64,000 nucleotides of DNA, taken from NCBI RefSeq assembly GCF_013426895.1, contig NZ_AP023176.1:496001-560000 (forward strand), read 5' to 3'. Position 1 is the stretch's first letter. Each line of letters opens with the position of its first letter. The notes under the pieces were generated by a model. It searched no databases. It saw nothing but the letters and a program-made list of their open reading frames with translations, and had not been told where the DNA came from. The DNA is from Paraburkholderia largidicola. Its GTDB lineage: Bacteria; Pseudomonadota; Gammaproteobacteria; Burkholderiales; Burkholderiaceae. Below are positions 44,822 through 53,268 of this stretch, in pieces. The translations under genes were made by a program, and so were the position numbers.

Positions 44822-46162
44822 TCAATGCTCCCCGGCCGCGAGTGGATACGGCAGCGCGGCAGCGATGCGCCCGCGGCATTCGCCGAAGCCGATCGATACG
44901 GCACCCGGCGCACTGGCGCGCGCGCTCAACACGATCTCGTCGCCGTCTTCGAGGGCAATGCGCGATTCGCCGGTCGGCAGCGCGAGCGGCTTCTTGCCCG
45001 CTTCGCTGAGTTCCGTCAGGCAAGCGCGCGATGCGTCGCTGGCGCCCGAAATCGTGCCGCTGCCGAGCAGATCGCCCGTGCGCAGATTGCAGCCGTTGCT
45101 CGTGTGATGCGCGATCATCTGCGCAAAGGTCCAGTACAGATTGTCGGGCTGCGTGTGCGTGATCTGCATGGCGGGCATGCGATCGCTGCGCATCGCGGCG
45201 GTGGACAGATGCGCGTAGAGGTCCAGATTCAGGCCGCCGCGTTGCTGATCGTGCGCGCCGCGCAGATGCGGCAGGATCGCGGGATCGCCCGCTGCGCGTG
45301 ATGGCGCAGCCTTGCGGAACGGCGCGAGCGCTTCTTCCGTGACGAGCCACGGCGATACGCTGGAATGGAAGCTTTTACCGAGGAACGGACCCAGCACCTG
45401 TTCGAACCACTGAATGCTTTTGGCCGACCAGTCGTTGAGCAGGCAATAGCCGAACACGTGATTGCGCGCGTCGTCAATCGCAATGGGGCGCGTCAACGCA
45501 TTGCCACGACCGATGACGGCCGCCAGTTCCAGTTCGAAATCGAGCATCGGCGCGGGGCCGAAACACACGTTGCCGTCGGCGTCGCGGAACTGGCCGTACG
45601 GGCGCCGCACGTCGCCGCCGCTCACGCGTAACGAAGAAGCGCGACCGTGATAGGCAATCGGAAGCGATTTGAAAGCAGCAGGCAGCGGATCGGCGAGACC
45701 TTTGTAGCGGCCATGGCGCTCGGTGTGATGCAGCGAGGTCAGAAAGTCCGTGTAGTCGCCGATCGCGCACGGCAGCGTCAACTCGACGTCGGTCACGCGC
45801 GGCAGCACGGCGTCGATCGATGAGGCGAGGCGCGAACGCGCGGGCGCATCGTGTTTCAGCAGATCCGACAGCGCCGCGCGCAGCGCGCTCACATGGCGCG
45901 CATCGAGCGCCATCAGCGCGTTCAGCGTGCTGTCACAGGCCGACGCGCAGGCGATCGCCGCGTCGCCGTCGAGCAGGGCCAGATCGTGCAGCGCGCGCAG
46001 ATCGACGACGCGGTCGCCGATCGCCACGCCCGTGCGGATTTCGCCGCTGCGCGCAAACGCGCCGAACGGCAGGTTCTGAATGGGGAAATCCGTGTCGGCA
46101 GCATTTGCCGATTCGATCCAGCTTCGCCGCGCCGGATCGTGCGTGATATTCAGTGCACTCAT
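44822..46162 (-). CDS. fahA: Fumarylacetoacetase (FAH) family hydrolase, full-length type
   Basis: At 446 residues this is the two-domain form: an N-terminal SH3-like domain (to about 125) and a C-terminal catalytic domain. Landmarks are DYTDFLTSLHHTERHGRYKG (catalytic His), IAYHGRASS, PMLDFELELAAVIGRGN (metal-binding Glu), CLLNDWSAKSIQWFE and the GDLLGSGTISG loop. Classical fumarylacetoacetases cleave a C-C bond in 4-fumarylacetoacetate at the end of the homogentisate pathway. No homogentisate dioxygenase is here, so the substrate may be a related ring-cleavage diketo acid. It overlaps the VOC gene by 4 bases. Confidence 0.87.
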   Translation of the reverse strand: MSALNITHDPARRSWIESANAADTDFPIQNLPFGAFARSGEIRTGVAIGDRVVDLRALHDLALLDGDAAIACASACDSTLNALMALDARHVSALRAALSDLLKHDAPARSRLASSIDAVLPRVTDVELTLPCAIGDYTDFLTSLHHTERHGRYKGLADPLPAAFKSLPIAYHGRASSLRVSGGDVRRPYGQFRDADGNVCFGPAPMLDFELELAAVIGRGNALTRPIAIDDARNHVFGYCLLNDWSAKSIQWFEQVLGPFLGKSFHSSVSPWLVTEEALAPFRKAAPSRAAGDPAILPHLRGAHDQQRGGLNLDLYAHLSTAAMRSDRMPAMQITHTQPDNLYWTFAQMIAHHTSNGCNLRTGDLLGSGTISGASDASRACLTELSEAGKKPLALPTGESRIALEDGDEIVLSARASAPGAVSIGFGECRGRIAAALPYPLAAGEH

Positions 46163-46695
46163 GCGGGGCGTGTCTCCGATACAGCTTTATCTTTTTCAGC
46201 GGTCCAGGCGTCGAGCGCCGGCCGAGCTCGCATTTTATAGCCTGCCAGCTCTTCGACGGGCGCAACCGGGACGGTCAGCTCGACGCGCAGTCCGTTCGGA
46301 TCGAAGAAATAAATGGAGCGCACGAAATGATGGTCGGTGACGCCGAGCACGTCGATACCATGTTCGATCAGGCGCGCTTTCATCGCTTCGAGCTGTTCGA
46401 GCGTTTCGAGCCGCAGCGCGATGTGATTGACCCACGAAGGCGTGTTCGGCGAGGGCAAGGCAGCCGTCGCATCGCCGAGGTCGAAGAACGCGATGTTCGA
46501 CCCGTCGGCCATTTCGAAGAACACGTGCACATACGGGCAGTATTCGCCCGTGCTCGGCACGCGGTCGAGGCGGATCACATGGACGAGCTGCAGGCCGAGA
46601 ATGTCTTCGTAGAAATGGCGCGTTTCTTCGGCGTCGCGGCAGCGCCACGCAAAATGATGCAGGCCGAGCACGGGCGCCGGGCTGGAGTTGGACAC
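46159..46695 (-). CDS. VOC family protein, candidate ring-cleavage dioxygenase
   Basis: This 178-residue vicinal-oxygen-chelate protein has two beta-alpha-beta-beta-beta modules. Metal-ligand candidates are H13/H14 (GLHHFAWRC), H91 (VNHIALRLE) and E139 (NGLRVELTVP), a His-His-Glu set like that of extradiol dioxygenases and some glyoxalases; D72 occupies the fourth position. Its start lies 46 bases from the stop of the FAD monooxygenase gene and its stop overlaps the FAH gene start. As the array encodes no other ring-cleaving enzyme, I infer that it may cleave the ring or isomerise the product. A lyase or isomerase role is equally possible. Confidence 0.75.
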   Translation of the reverse strand: MSNSSPAPVLGLHHFAWRCRDAEETRHFYEDILGLQLVHVIRLDRVPSTGEYCPYVHVFFEMADGSNIAFFDLGDATAALPSPNTPSWVNHIALRLETLEQLEAMKARLIEHGIDVLGVTDHHFVRSIYFFDPNGLRVELTVPVAPVEELAGYKMRARPALDAWTAEKDKAVSETRPA

Positions 46696-46741
46696 GGTGT
46701 CTCCTTGTAATGCGGTTCGTACAGGCTGTCGTGGTGCCGTA

Positions 46742-47929
46742 TCAGACTTCGACGCTGTCGACGTCGTATTCGAACAGCCAGTTGTAGCGCTCTTTCACGC
46801 GCTCTTCGCTCCATTCGCGATCCACATAAGCGGCTGCGCCTTCCGCATGCGCGAGCTGCGGATTGTGAAAGCGCGTCGCATTCGCTGCGGAGCCGCGCAC
46901 CACGCGCGCCGTGCGGTCGAGCCGCAGGGCTTCGTAGCGTTGCAGCGCGAGGGGGATATCGTCGGCGTAACGTTCGAGGCAGCGCGCGAGCAGATAGCCG
47001 TCTTCGATCGCCATGCCCGCGCCCTGTGCGAGAAACGGCAGAGTGGGATGACAGGCATCGCCGAGCAGCGTGGCGTGGCCGTGGCTCCAGCGCGCCATCG
47101 GCTCGCGCACCATCAGCGCCCACTTGTACGGAATGTCGATGGCCGAGATCAGCGTGCGCACGTCTTCGTGCCAGCCGTCGAAATCGGCGAGACATTCTTC
47201 GAGCGTGCCGCGCTCGGACCACGATTCGACCTGCCAGCCGGATTTTTCGATAGCGCCGACAAAGTTGATCAGCGTGCTGCCGCGCAGCGGATAGTGGATC
47301 ACGTGCGCGCCCGGGCCGACCCAGTTCGCGCCGTACGACTCGCGCAAATGTTCGGGAAGCTTCGACGCGTCGATCACGCCGCGCCACGCCATCACGCCGG
47401 AAAAGACCGGCTCGTCGGGACCGAACAGCGCGCGGCGCACGCGCGAGTGCACACCATCCGCGCCGATCAGCAGATCGCCTTCGCAGGTTTCGCCGCTGAC
47501 TGCCTGCACGACGACCTTGCCGTTCTGCTGCGAGAAGCTTTCCACCTTGTGATTGAGCCGGATCGCGTCGGGCTTGAGCGCGCGCACGACGTCGGCGAGT
47601 TTTTCATGCAGGTCGGCGCGATGCAGCGTGAAATAGGGGAAGCCGTAGGTCTCGCGGGATTCCGCGCCGAGATCGAAGAGGCGCCAGGTCTGGCCCGTGT
47701 TCCAGAGCCGCACGCGCTTGCCGAGCGGTTCGCATGCCAGACCTTCGAGCGCATCCCCGACGCCCAGCCGGAACAGCACGCGCGTCGCATTCGGACTCAG
47801 CTGCACGCCCGCGCCGATTTCCTTGAGCGCCTGCGCCTGTTCGAACACCGTGACATCGAAACCTTTTTTCAATAGCGCGGCCGCAGCCGTCAATCCGCCG
47901 ATACCGGCGCCTGCAATAACTATCTTCAT
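46742..47929 (-). CDS. FAD-dependent aromatic monooxygenase (salicylate/3-hydroxybenzoate hydroxylase type)
   Basis: The protein has 395 residues from the ATG at 47929. Class A flavoprotein hydroxylase motifs are complete: GAGIGG near residue 7, LIGADGVHSRVRRALFG (DG motif) and LLGDACHPTLPFLAQGAGMA (GD motif). The sequence resembles salicylate 1-hydroxylase, 3-hydroxybenzoate 6-hydroxylase and 6-hydroxynicotinate 3-monooxygenase. The reaction is NAD(P)H- and O2-dependent ring hydroxylation, possibly with decarboxylation. A motif at 47977-47994 upstream resembles one in front of the porin gene. It heads the coupled run VOC-FAH-hydrolase. Confidence 0.85.
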   Translation of the reverse strand: MKIVIAGAGIGGLTAAAALLKKGFDVTVFEQAQALKEIGAGVQLSPNATRVLFRLGVGDALEGLACEPLGKRVRLWNTGQTWRLFDLGAESRETYGFPYFTLHRADLHEKLADVVRALKPDAIRLNHKVESFSQQNGKVVVQAVSGETCEGDLLIGADGVHSRVRRALFGPDEPVFSGVMAWRGVIDASKLPEHLRESYGANWVGPGAHVIHYPLRGSTLINFVGAIEKSGWQVESWSERGTLEECLADFDGWHEDVRTLISAIDIPYKWALMVREPMARWSHGHATLLGDACHPTLPFLAQGAGMAIEDGYLLARCLERYADDIPLALQRYEALRLDRTARVVRGSAANATRFHNPQLAHAEGAAAYVDREWSEERVKERYNWLFEYDVDSVEV

Positions 47930-47976
47930 TCGACGATTCGACCTCTTTCGTAATGGGCGCGTTTTATCGACGTTGC

Positions 47977-47994
47977 TTATCAATCAATCGATAA
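47977..47994 (-). promoter_or_regulatory. Motif upstream of the monooxygenase gene, shared with the porin promoter
   Basis: Read on the minus strand this is TTATCGATTGATTGATAA, with TTATC/GATAA ends. Fifteen bases, TCGATTGRTTGATAA, recur with one difference at 48876-48890 upstream of the porin, in the same orientation relative to the gene. It lies 48 bases before the monooxygenase start. A binding site for the cluster regulator is inference. Confidence 0.4.
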
Positions 47995-48155
47995 TATTTG
48001 TGAGTGACTAACCCGGTGAAATCGGAAATCACTTTAAATCAGCGAATCGCGCGAAAGAAGCAAATTAATCCGAATGGATCATCAATGAAATTTGATAATT
48101 CGCAGATGCCTGGGATAAACCCTTTATCGGCGGAAGAAAGCGGATCGTTGCGCGT

Positions 48156-48734
48156 TCACATGCCCCAGCGTTGCACCGTCGCGGTGTCCAGTCCGAACAG
48201 ATCGAGCACGCGGCCGAGCGTGTGGTCGACCATGTCGGTCAGCGATTCCGGGTTCGCGTAGAAGGCGGGCACGGGCGGATAGACGATCGCGCCCGCTTCC
48301 GTGACGGCCGTCATGCTGCGCAGGTGGCCCAGGTGCAGCGGCGTTTCGCGCACCATCAGCACGAGCCTGCGGCGCTCCTTCAGCGCGACGTCGGCGGCCC
48401 GCGACAGCAGGCCCGCCGTCATGCCCGTGGCGATCTCCGACAAGGTCTTGATGGAACAGGGCGCGACGATCATGCCCATCACGGGGAACGAGCCGCTCGA
48501 AATGGACGCGCCGATATCGGTGTTCGAATGGCAGACGCTCGCCATCGCGCGGATGTCGGCGACGTTGTAGTCCGACTCGTGCGCGAGCGTGACCTGCGCG
48601 GAGCGGCTCATCACGAGGTGCGTTTCGATGTCGAGCTTGCGCAGCAGTTGCAGCAGCCGTACACCGTAAATAACGCCCGACGCGCCGCTGATGCCGACCA
48701 CCATGCGCCGGGGCGGCATGCCTCTCATATCCAT
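48156..48734 (-). CDS. ubiX: UbiX family flavin prenyltransferase
   Basis: This 192-residue protein starts behind GGGAGAG. FMN- and phosphate-binding elements are visible: VVGISGASGVIYGVRLLQLL, the SSGSFPVMGMIVAPCSIKTL stretch, RRLVLMVRETPLH and the C-terminal FYANPESLTDMVDHTLGRVL with the conserved Asp/Arg pair. UbiX joins dimethylallyl phosphate to FMN and so produces the cofactor of UbiD decarboxylases. Its presence with a UbiD gene (37442-39007) makes this a dedicated catabolic UbiD/UbiX pair rather than the ubiquinone enzymes. It is divergent from the porin gene. Confidence 0.9.
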   Translation of the reverse strand: MDMRGMPPRRMVVGISGASGVIYGVRLLQLLRKLDIETHLVMSRSAQVTLAHESDYNVADIRAMASVCHSNTDIGASISSGSFPVMGMIVAPCSIKTLSEIATGMTAGLLSRAADVALKERRRLVLMVRETPLHLGHLRSMTAVTEAGAIVYPPVPAFYANPESLTDMVDHTLGRVLDLFGLDTATVQRWGM

Positions 48735-48874
48735 AAGACTCTCCCGAATGCCAATTCTGGTTCGCGTGACGCGGCGGATGTTAGCACCGGGTTTCTGCTA
48801 AAAGAAGCGTAAAGGGCGATTTAATCCCTGCTCCTGGTGTTTTTACCGATCCATTAAAAGCTTTGTTCGTTTTG

Positions 48875-48890
48875 TTCGATTGGTTGATAA
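48875..48890 (+). promoter_or_regulatory. Motif TCGATTGGTTGATAA in the ubiX-porin divergent region
   Basis: This motif lies in the 310-base intergenic region 48735-49044 between divergent ubiX and porin genes. It matches the site upstream of the FAD monooxygenase (47977-47994) with one difference. The surrounding 60 bases are AT-rich, as promoters in this GC-rich genome usually are. I see no gene in this gap. Confidence 0.35.
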
Positions 48891-49044
48891 ATAATTCGCG
48901 ATTCAAAGCCGTAAATACGTTGGATACACTCTCGGCAACATATGGCAGACCACGGGCATCCGGGTACGGATTCACCGCACTCGCCAGATGGGGATCAGCC
49001 GGCACGCAGCCGGCTGGCGACAATAAAGACATTGGAGACACTGG

Positions 49045-50136
49045 TTGAAAACGACGAGTCTGCTGTTAGGCGGCTGTGCGGTCGCGCTGAGTTGCCCCGC
49101 GTTCGCGCAGTCATCGGTGACGCTGTACGGGAGCATCGACGTCGGCGTCGATTTCGTTTCGAACTCGCGCGGCGCGCATCTGTATCAGGAATCGGCGGGC
49201 AAGCGCACGCCGGACCGCTTCGGCTTTTTGATCAAGGAGGATATCGGCGGCGGCAACACGGTGTTCGCACGGCTCGAATCGGGCTTCCTGACCAACACGG
49301 GCGCGCAGATCAATCCGACGAGCTTCTTCAATCGCGATGCGTACGTGGGCATTTCGAACGACCGGTTCGGCTCGCTGAGCCTCGGCCACATTCCCGACTA
49401 CGTATACGAATATGTCGGCGGACTGAACAACTCGGTGCCGGGCATCTCGTCGTTCTATACGGTCGGCAATCTGGACGGACTCGCGAACACCCGCGCGCTC
49501 GACAACTCGGTGAAGTACGAGACGATCGATTTCTACGGCTTTCAGGCCGGCGTGATGAACAGCTTCGGCAATCAGACCAACTTCAGCGACGGTCGCCAGT
49601 ACAGCATCGGCGCGCGCTACCAGAATGGCATCGTGAAACTGGGCGCGGCGTATTCGATGTCGCACAACCGTACCGCGGACCTGTTCGGCACGTTCGGCGT
49701 GACGTCGGTGCTCGGTCAGACGCTGAAGCAGGGCGTGCTTTTCAACGCGGAACGGTACAGTACGATTGCCGTCGGCGGCTCGGTTTCGGTCGGCGATTTC
49801 ATCCCGCACGCCACGTTTACCGACGTGAAGCTCGAAGATCCGCAGGGCTCGGTGACCGAGCGCAACTACCAGGTCGGCGTGAACATCGATCTGAGCGGCG
49901 GCAAGCGCTTCTACGTGCTGGGCATCTCGTACAACCGTTCGATGTTCGAAGGGCTGACGTACAACCAGTACAACCTGTTTCTGACCCATTACCTGTCGAA
50001 GAGCACGCAGATTTACGGGGGCGTCGGCTTGCAGCGCGCGTCGGGTACGGGCGCCAAGGCCGAGCAGTTCGGCTACCAGCCGTCGAGTTCGAGCGCGCAG
50101 ACGGTTGGACGCATCGGTATCAATCACATGTTCTGA
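49045..50136 (+). CDS. Outer-membrane porin (Burkholderia general porin family)
   Basis: This 363-residue precursor starts at a TTG (49045) with GGAGA 7 bases upstream. A signal peptide of about 21 residues ends in PAFA before QSSVTLYGSIDVGVDFVSNS, the standard first strand of Burkholderiaceae trimeric porins. Alternating strands continue to a C-terminal phenylalanine (GRIGINHMF), which is the outer-membrane sorting signal. The family forms 16-stranded beta barrels. Its position opposite ubiX and before two aromatic-acid transporters suggests uptake of the pathway substrate across the outer membrane. Confidence 0.9.
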   Translation: MKTTSLLLGGCAVALSCPAFAQSSVTLYGSIDVGVDFVSNSRGAHLYQESAGKRTPDRFGFLIKEDIGGGNTVFARLESGFLTNTGAQINPTSFFNRDAYVGISNDRFGSLSLGHIPDYVYEYVGGLNNSVPGISSFYTVGNLDGLANTRALDNSVKYETIDFYGFQAGVMNSFGNQTNFSDGRQYSIGARYQNGIVKLGAAYSMSHNRTADLFGTFGVTSVLGQTLKQGVLFNAERYSTIAVGGSVSVGDFIPHATFTDVKLEDPQGSVTERNYQVGVNIDLSGGKRFYVLGISYNRSMFEGLTYNQYNLFLTHYLSKSTQIYGGVGLQRASGTGAKAEQFGYQPSSSSAQTVGRIGINHMF

Positions 50137-50375
50137 TGCGTGCGGCGGGAGGCGATATGGCGTGAGGACGTCGGTGTAGCGGGTGAAGGAGCGGGAAGGG
50201 CAACGGGGTAGGGCTTTCTTCACTTTTTTCGATCTGATCATCGAGATTTTTTGATTCTGTCGCTTGCCGGCGGGCCGTATATTGAGGCTCCCGGCGGCGG
50301 CGCCAAAGGAACGCAGCACGGGGCGGCGGCGCACAGCAAACGCGTTGCCGGCCGATCAGGCACATTGGAACGCAC

Positions 50376-51758
50376 ATGCAAGCAGACCGCACATTCAACA
50401 TATCGACTCTCATCGAAGAGCAAAAAACAGGACGTTTCGCCGTTGGCCTGCTGTTCTGGTGTTTCCTGATCATGCTGATGGACGGCTACGACCAGACGGC
50501 CGTGTCGTTCGCGGCGCCCGCGATCATCAAGGAGTGGCACGTCGCGCGCGGCGGTTTCGGTCCTGTCTTCGGCGCGGGGCTGTTCGGCACGCTGATCGGA
50601 TCGTTCATCTTCGGCTATTTCGGCGACCGCTTCGGCCGCAAGCGGGCCATCGTGTCGGGCAGTCTGTTCTTCGGGCTGCTGACGCTGGTGTCCGTGTGGG
50701 CGACGTCGTTGCCGGAACTGATGCTGCTGCGCTTCATCGCGGGGCTGGGCATGGGCGGCGTGGTGCCCAATTCGGTTGCGCTGGTGGCCGAATATGCGCC
50801 CAAGCGTTTGCGTGCGACGTGGGTCACGCTGATGTTCTCCGGTTTCTCGATCGGCGCGGGTTCGGGCGGTCTGGTTTCGTCGGCGTTGATTCATCGCTAC
50901 GGCTGGCCCGTGATGTTCGTCGTGGGCGGCGTCGGCTCGCTCGCGGTGGCGCTGCTGCTGATCGTCATGTTGCCGGAATCGGCAAAGCTGCTGGTCGTGC
51001 GAGAGCGCAGCATCGAAACGGTGCGCAAGCTGGTCGCGCGTCTGCGTCCCGACATTGCACTACCTGCGGACGCGCAATTCGTGCCCGGCGAAGTGCAGGA
51101 GAAAAAGCGCTTCGTGCTCAAGCTGATCTTCTCCGACGGCCTGCGCGCCATCACGCCGCTGTTGTGGATCGTCTTCATCGTCAATTCGATGGCGCTGTAT
51201 TTCCTGCAGAACTGGTTGCCGATCCTGATGGAAGGCGTTGGCATCAATCCGCAAAGCGCGGGCCTCATCACGACGATGTTCTCGGTGGGTGGCGTGCTCG
51301 GCGGGCTGATCCTGTGCCGCTTCGTCGATCGTCATGGTGTGCTGGCCATCATCTCGCTGCCGGCGATCGGCTGTCCCGTCGTTGCGTTGCTGGGGCACGG
51401 CATGTCCGAAGCGTGGCTGATGTTCGCGGTGTTCGCGACGGGCTTCTGCGTAGTCGGCGCGCAGTACGGGCTGTACGCGGTCGCGGGCATGATCTATCCG
51501 ACGTCGTTCCGCTCGGCGGGCGTGGGCAGCGCGATCTCGGTCGGCAAGATCGGCTCCGTGTCCGGGCCTGTGATCGGCGGCATTCTGCTGTCGATGCATC
51601 TGCCGTTCGCGCAGATGTTTTACGCAGCATCCGGCCTGTTTCTCGTCGCGACCGTCTTTTCGACGGTGCTGGCCGTGCTCTACAGGGCGCGATTCGGCGA
51701 TGAGCACAGCAAGGACAACACCGCCATCAAGATGCGCTCCGCGTTGGGCGATTCCTGA
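50376..51758 (+). CDS. AAHS-type MFS transporter (aromatic acid:H+ symport)
   Basis: This 460-residue transporter has 12 predicted transmembrane segments. The family signature DGYDQTAVSFAAPAI lies in TM1, the MFS motif GYFGDRFGRKRAI between TM2 and TM3, then AGLGMGGVVPNSVALVAEYA and PKRLRATWVTLMFSGFSIGA. These match PcaK/BenK/MhpT-like importers of hydroxybenzoates and phenylpropionates. It follows the porin gene by 239 bases and is paralogous to the next gene. The role is probably import of the cluster's aromatic acid, driven by protons. Confidence 0.9.
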   Translation: MQADRTFNISTLIEEQKTGRFAVGLLFWCFLIMLMDGYDQTAVSFAAPAIIKEWHVARGGFGPVFGAGLFGTLIGSFIFGYFGDRFGRKRAIVSGSLFFGLLTLVSVWATSLPELMLLRFIAGLGMGGVVPNSVALVAEYAPKRLRATWVTLMFSGFSIGAGSGGLVSSALIHRYGWPVMFVVGGVGSLAVALLLIVMLPESAKLLVVRERSIETVRKLVARLRPDIALPADAQFVPGEVQEKKRFVLKLIFSDGLRAITPLLWIVFIVNSMALYFLQNWLPILMEGVGINPQSAGLITTMFSVGGVLGGLILCRFVDRHGVLAIISLPAIGCPVVALLGHGMSEAWLMFAVFATGFCVVGAQYGLYAVAGMIYPTSFRSAGVGSAISVGKIGSVSGPVIGGILLSMHLPFAQMFYAASGLFLVATVFSTVLAVLYRARFGDEHSKDNTAIKMRSALGDS

Positions 51759-51895
51759 TCGCCGCGCGCGGCTGGCAACACGCTCGTCTTTTCAAGCTTG
51801 TCGATGCCTGATGTCGGGCTCGCTTCAGCGAGCCGGCGTCCGGCCGTCCCAGCTCGTCTTCCCGGCCCGATGCGATCTTCCTGGATAAAACAGCG

Positions 51896-53245
51896 ATGAA
51901 TACCGTCTCGCAGACCACTCGCACCATCGACGTGACCGCGCTCATCGAACGGCAAAAGCTGCGCGGCTTCTCGTTGTGCCTGATCGCGTGGTGTTTTCTG
52001 ATCGTACTGATCGACGGCTACGATCAGGTCGCCGCAGCGTATGCGGCGCCGACCTTGATTCGCGCGTGGCACGTGGATGCCGCGGGTTTCGGCCATGTGT
52101 TCGGTGTCGGCCTGTTCGGCGTGCTCGTCGGTTCGTTGCTGCTCGGCTTTATCGGCGATCGCATCGGACGGCGGCTCACGATCATTTACGGCTCGCTGTG
52201 GTTCGGCATCCTGACGTATGCATGCAGTGACGCGACGTCGCTGGATCAGTTGACCGTGCTTCGATTCTTCGCGGGCATCGGCATGGGCGGCGTTGTGCCG
52301 AATACGGTTGCGCTCGTGTCCGAATACGCGCCGAAGGCCCGCCGCGCGACGTGGATCACGCTGATGTTCTCGGGCTTTTCGATCGGCGCGGGTGGCGGCG
52401 GCGCAATCGCATCGTGGCTGCTGCCGCGTTACGGCTGGCCCGTGCTGTTCGAAGTCGGCGGCGTGGCGGCCGTGGTGGTCGCCGTCGCGTCGGTCTGGCT
52501 GTTGCCGGAATCGGTTCGCTTTCTGATACTCAATGGCCGCGCGGTGCGGCACATTGCGCGCATCGTGGGCCGGCTCGACCCGCGTATCGAACAAGGCGGC
52601 GCGGACGTGCGCTACGTCGTCGACGATGAAAAGCGTGTGCGCGCGACGCCGCTTGCTTTGTTCAGCAACGGCCTCGCCCGTGTGACGCCGCTGCTGTGGG
52701 TGCTGTTCGTGCTGAACTCGCTCGCGCTGCATTTTCTGCAGAACTGGCTGCCGATTCTCTTCAGCATGAGCGCACTGCCAGCGGGCCAGGCAGCAAAGGC
52801 CGCGATGATGTTCCCGGTGGGCGGCACGGTCGGCGCGCTCGCGTTGAGTCGCTGCGTGGACCGCTACGGGGTCGCGGTGATCCTGTTGCTGGCGATGCTG
52901 GGGCTTCCCGTGTGCATCTCGCTCGGCATGCCGATGCCCGCACTCTGGCTGTATGGCGCGTCGTTCATGAGCGGCGTGTGCGTGATCGGCTGTCAGTTCG
53001 CGCTCTATGCCGTGGCGGGCATGCTCTATCCGACGACGCTGCGCTCAGCGGGCGTGGGGTCCGCTATCGGTGTCGGCAAGCTCGGGTCGGTCGTCGGTTC
53101 GGTGCTCGGCGGCGTGCTGCTGGCGATGCATTTGCCCGTTGCACAGTTGTTCCTGAACGTGTCGGGAGTTTTCGTGTTCATCGCGTTGCTGTCGGTGTGG
53201 CTGGGTTGGAACCGGCGACGCGCCGCAAGCCAGTCGATCGCGTGA
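51896..53245 (+). CDS. AAHS-type MFS transporter, second paralogue
   Basis: This 449-residue, 12-helix transporter is clearly paralogous to the preceding gene. It shares the DGYDQVAAAYAAPTLI segment in TM1 (compare DGYDQTAVSFAAPAI), GFIGDRIGRRLTI, AGIGMGGVVPNTVALVSEYA and the STRUCTURE-conserving LMFSGFSIGAGGGG stretch. The two copies probably arose by tandem duplication and then diverged, perhaps for different substrates or for substrate and intermediate. A chemoreceptor gene starts 24 bases after its stop, so the transporter and receptor are likely co-transcribed. Confidence 0.9.
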   Translation: MNTVSQTTRTIDVTALIERQKLRGFSLCLIAWCFLIVLIDGYDQVAAAYAAPTLIRAWHVDAAGFGHVFGVGLFGVLVGSLLLGFIGDRIGRRLTIIYGSLWFGILTYACSDATSLDQLTVLRFFAGIGMGGVVPNTVALVSEYAPKARRATWITLMFSGFSIGAGGGGAIASWLLPRYGWPVLFEVGGVAAVVVAVASVWLLPESVRFLILNGRAVRHIARIVGRLDPRIEQGGADVRYVVDDEKRVRATPLALFSNGLARVTPLLWVLFVLNSLALHFLQNWLPILFSMSALPAGQAAKAAMMFPVGGTVGALALSRCVDRYGVAVILLLAMLGLPVCISLGMPMPALWLYGASFMSGVCVIGCQFALYAVAGMLYPTTLRSAGVGSAIGVGKLGSVVGSVLGGVLLAMHLPVAQLFLNVSGVFVFIALLSVWLGWNRRRAASQSIA

Positions 53246-53268
53246 TCGCTCAGTCAAGGGTTCATACG

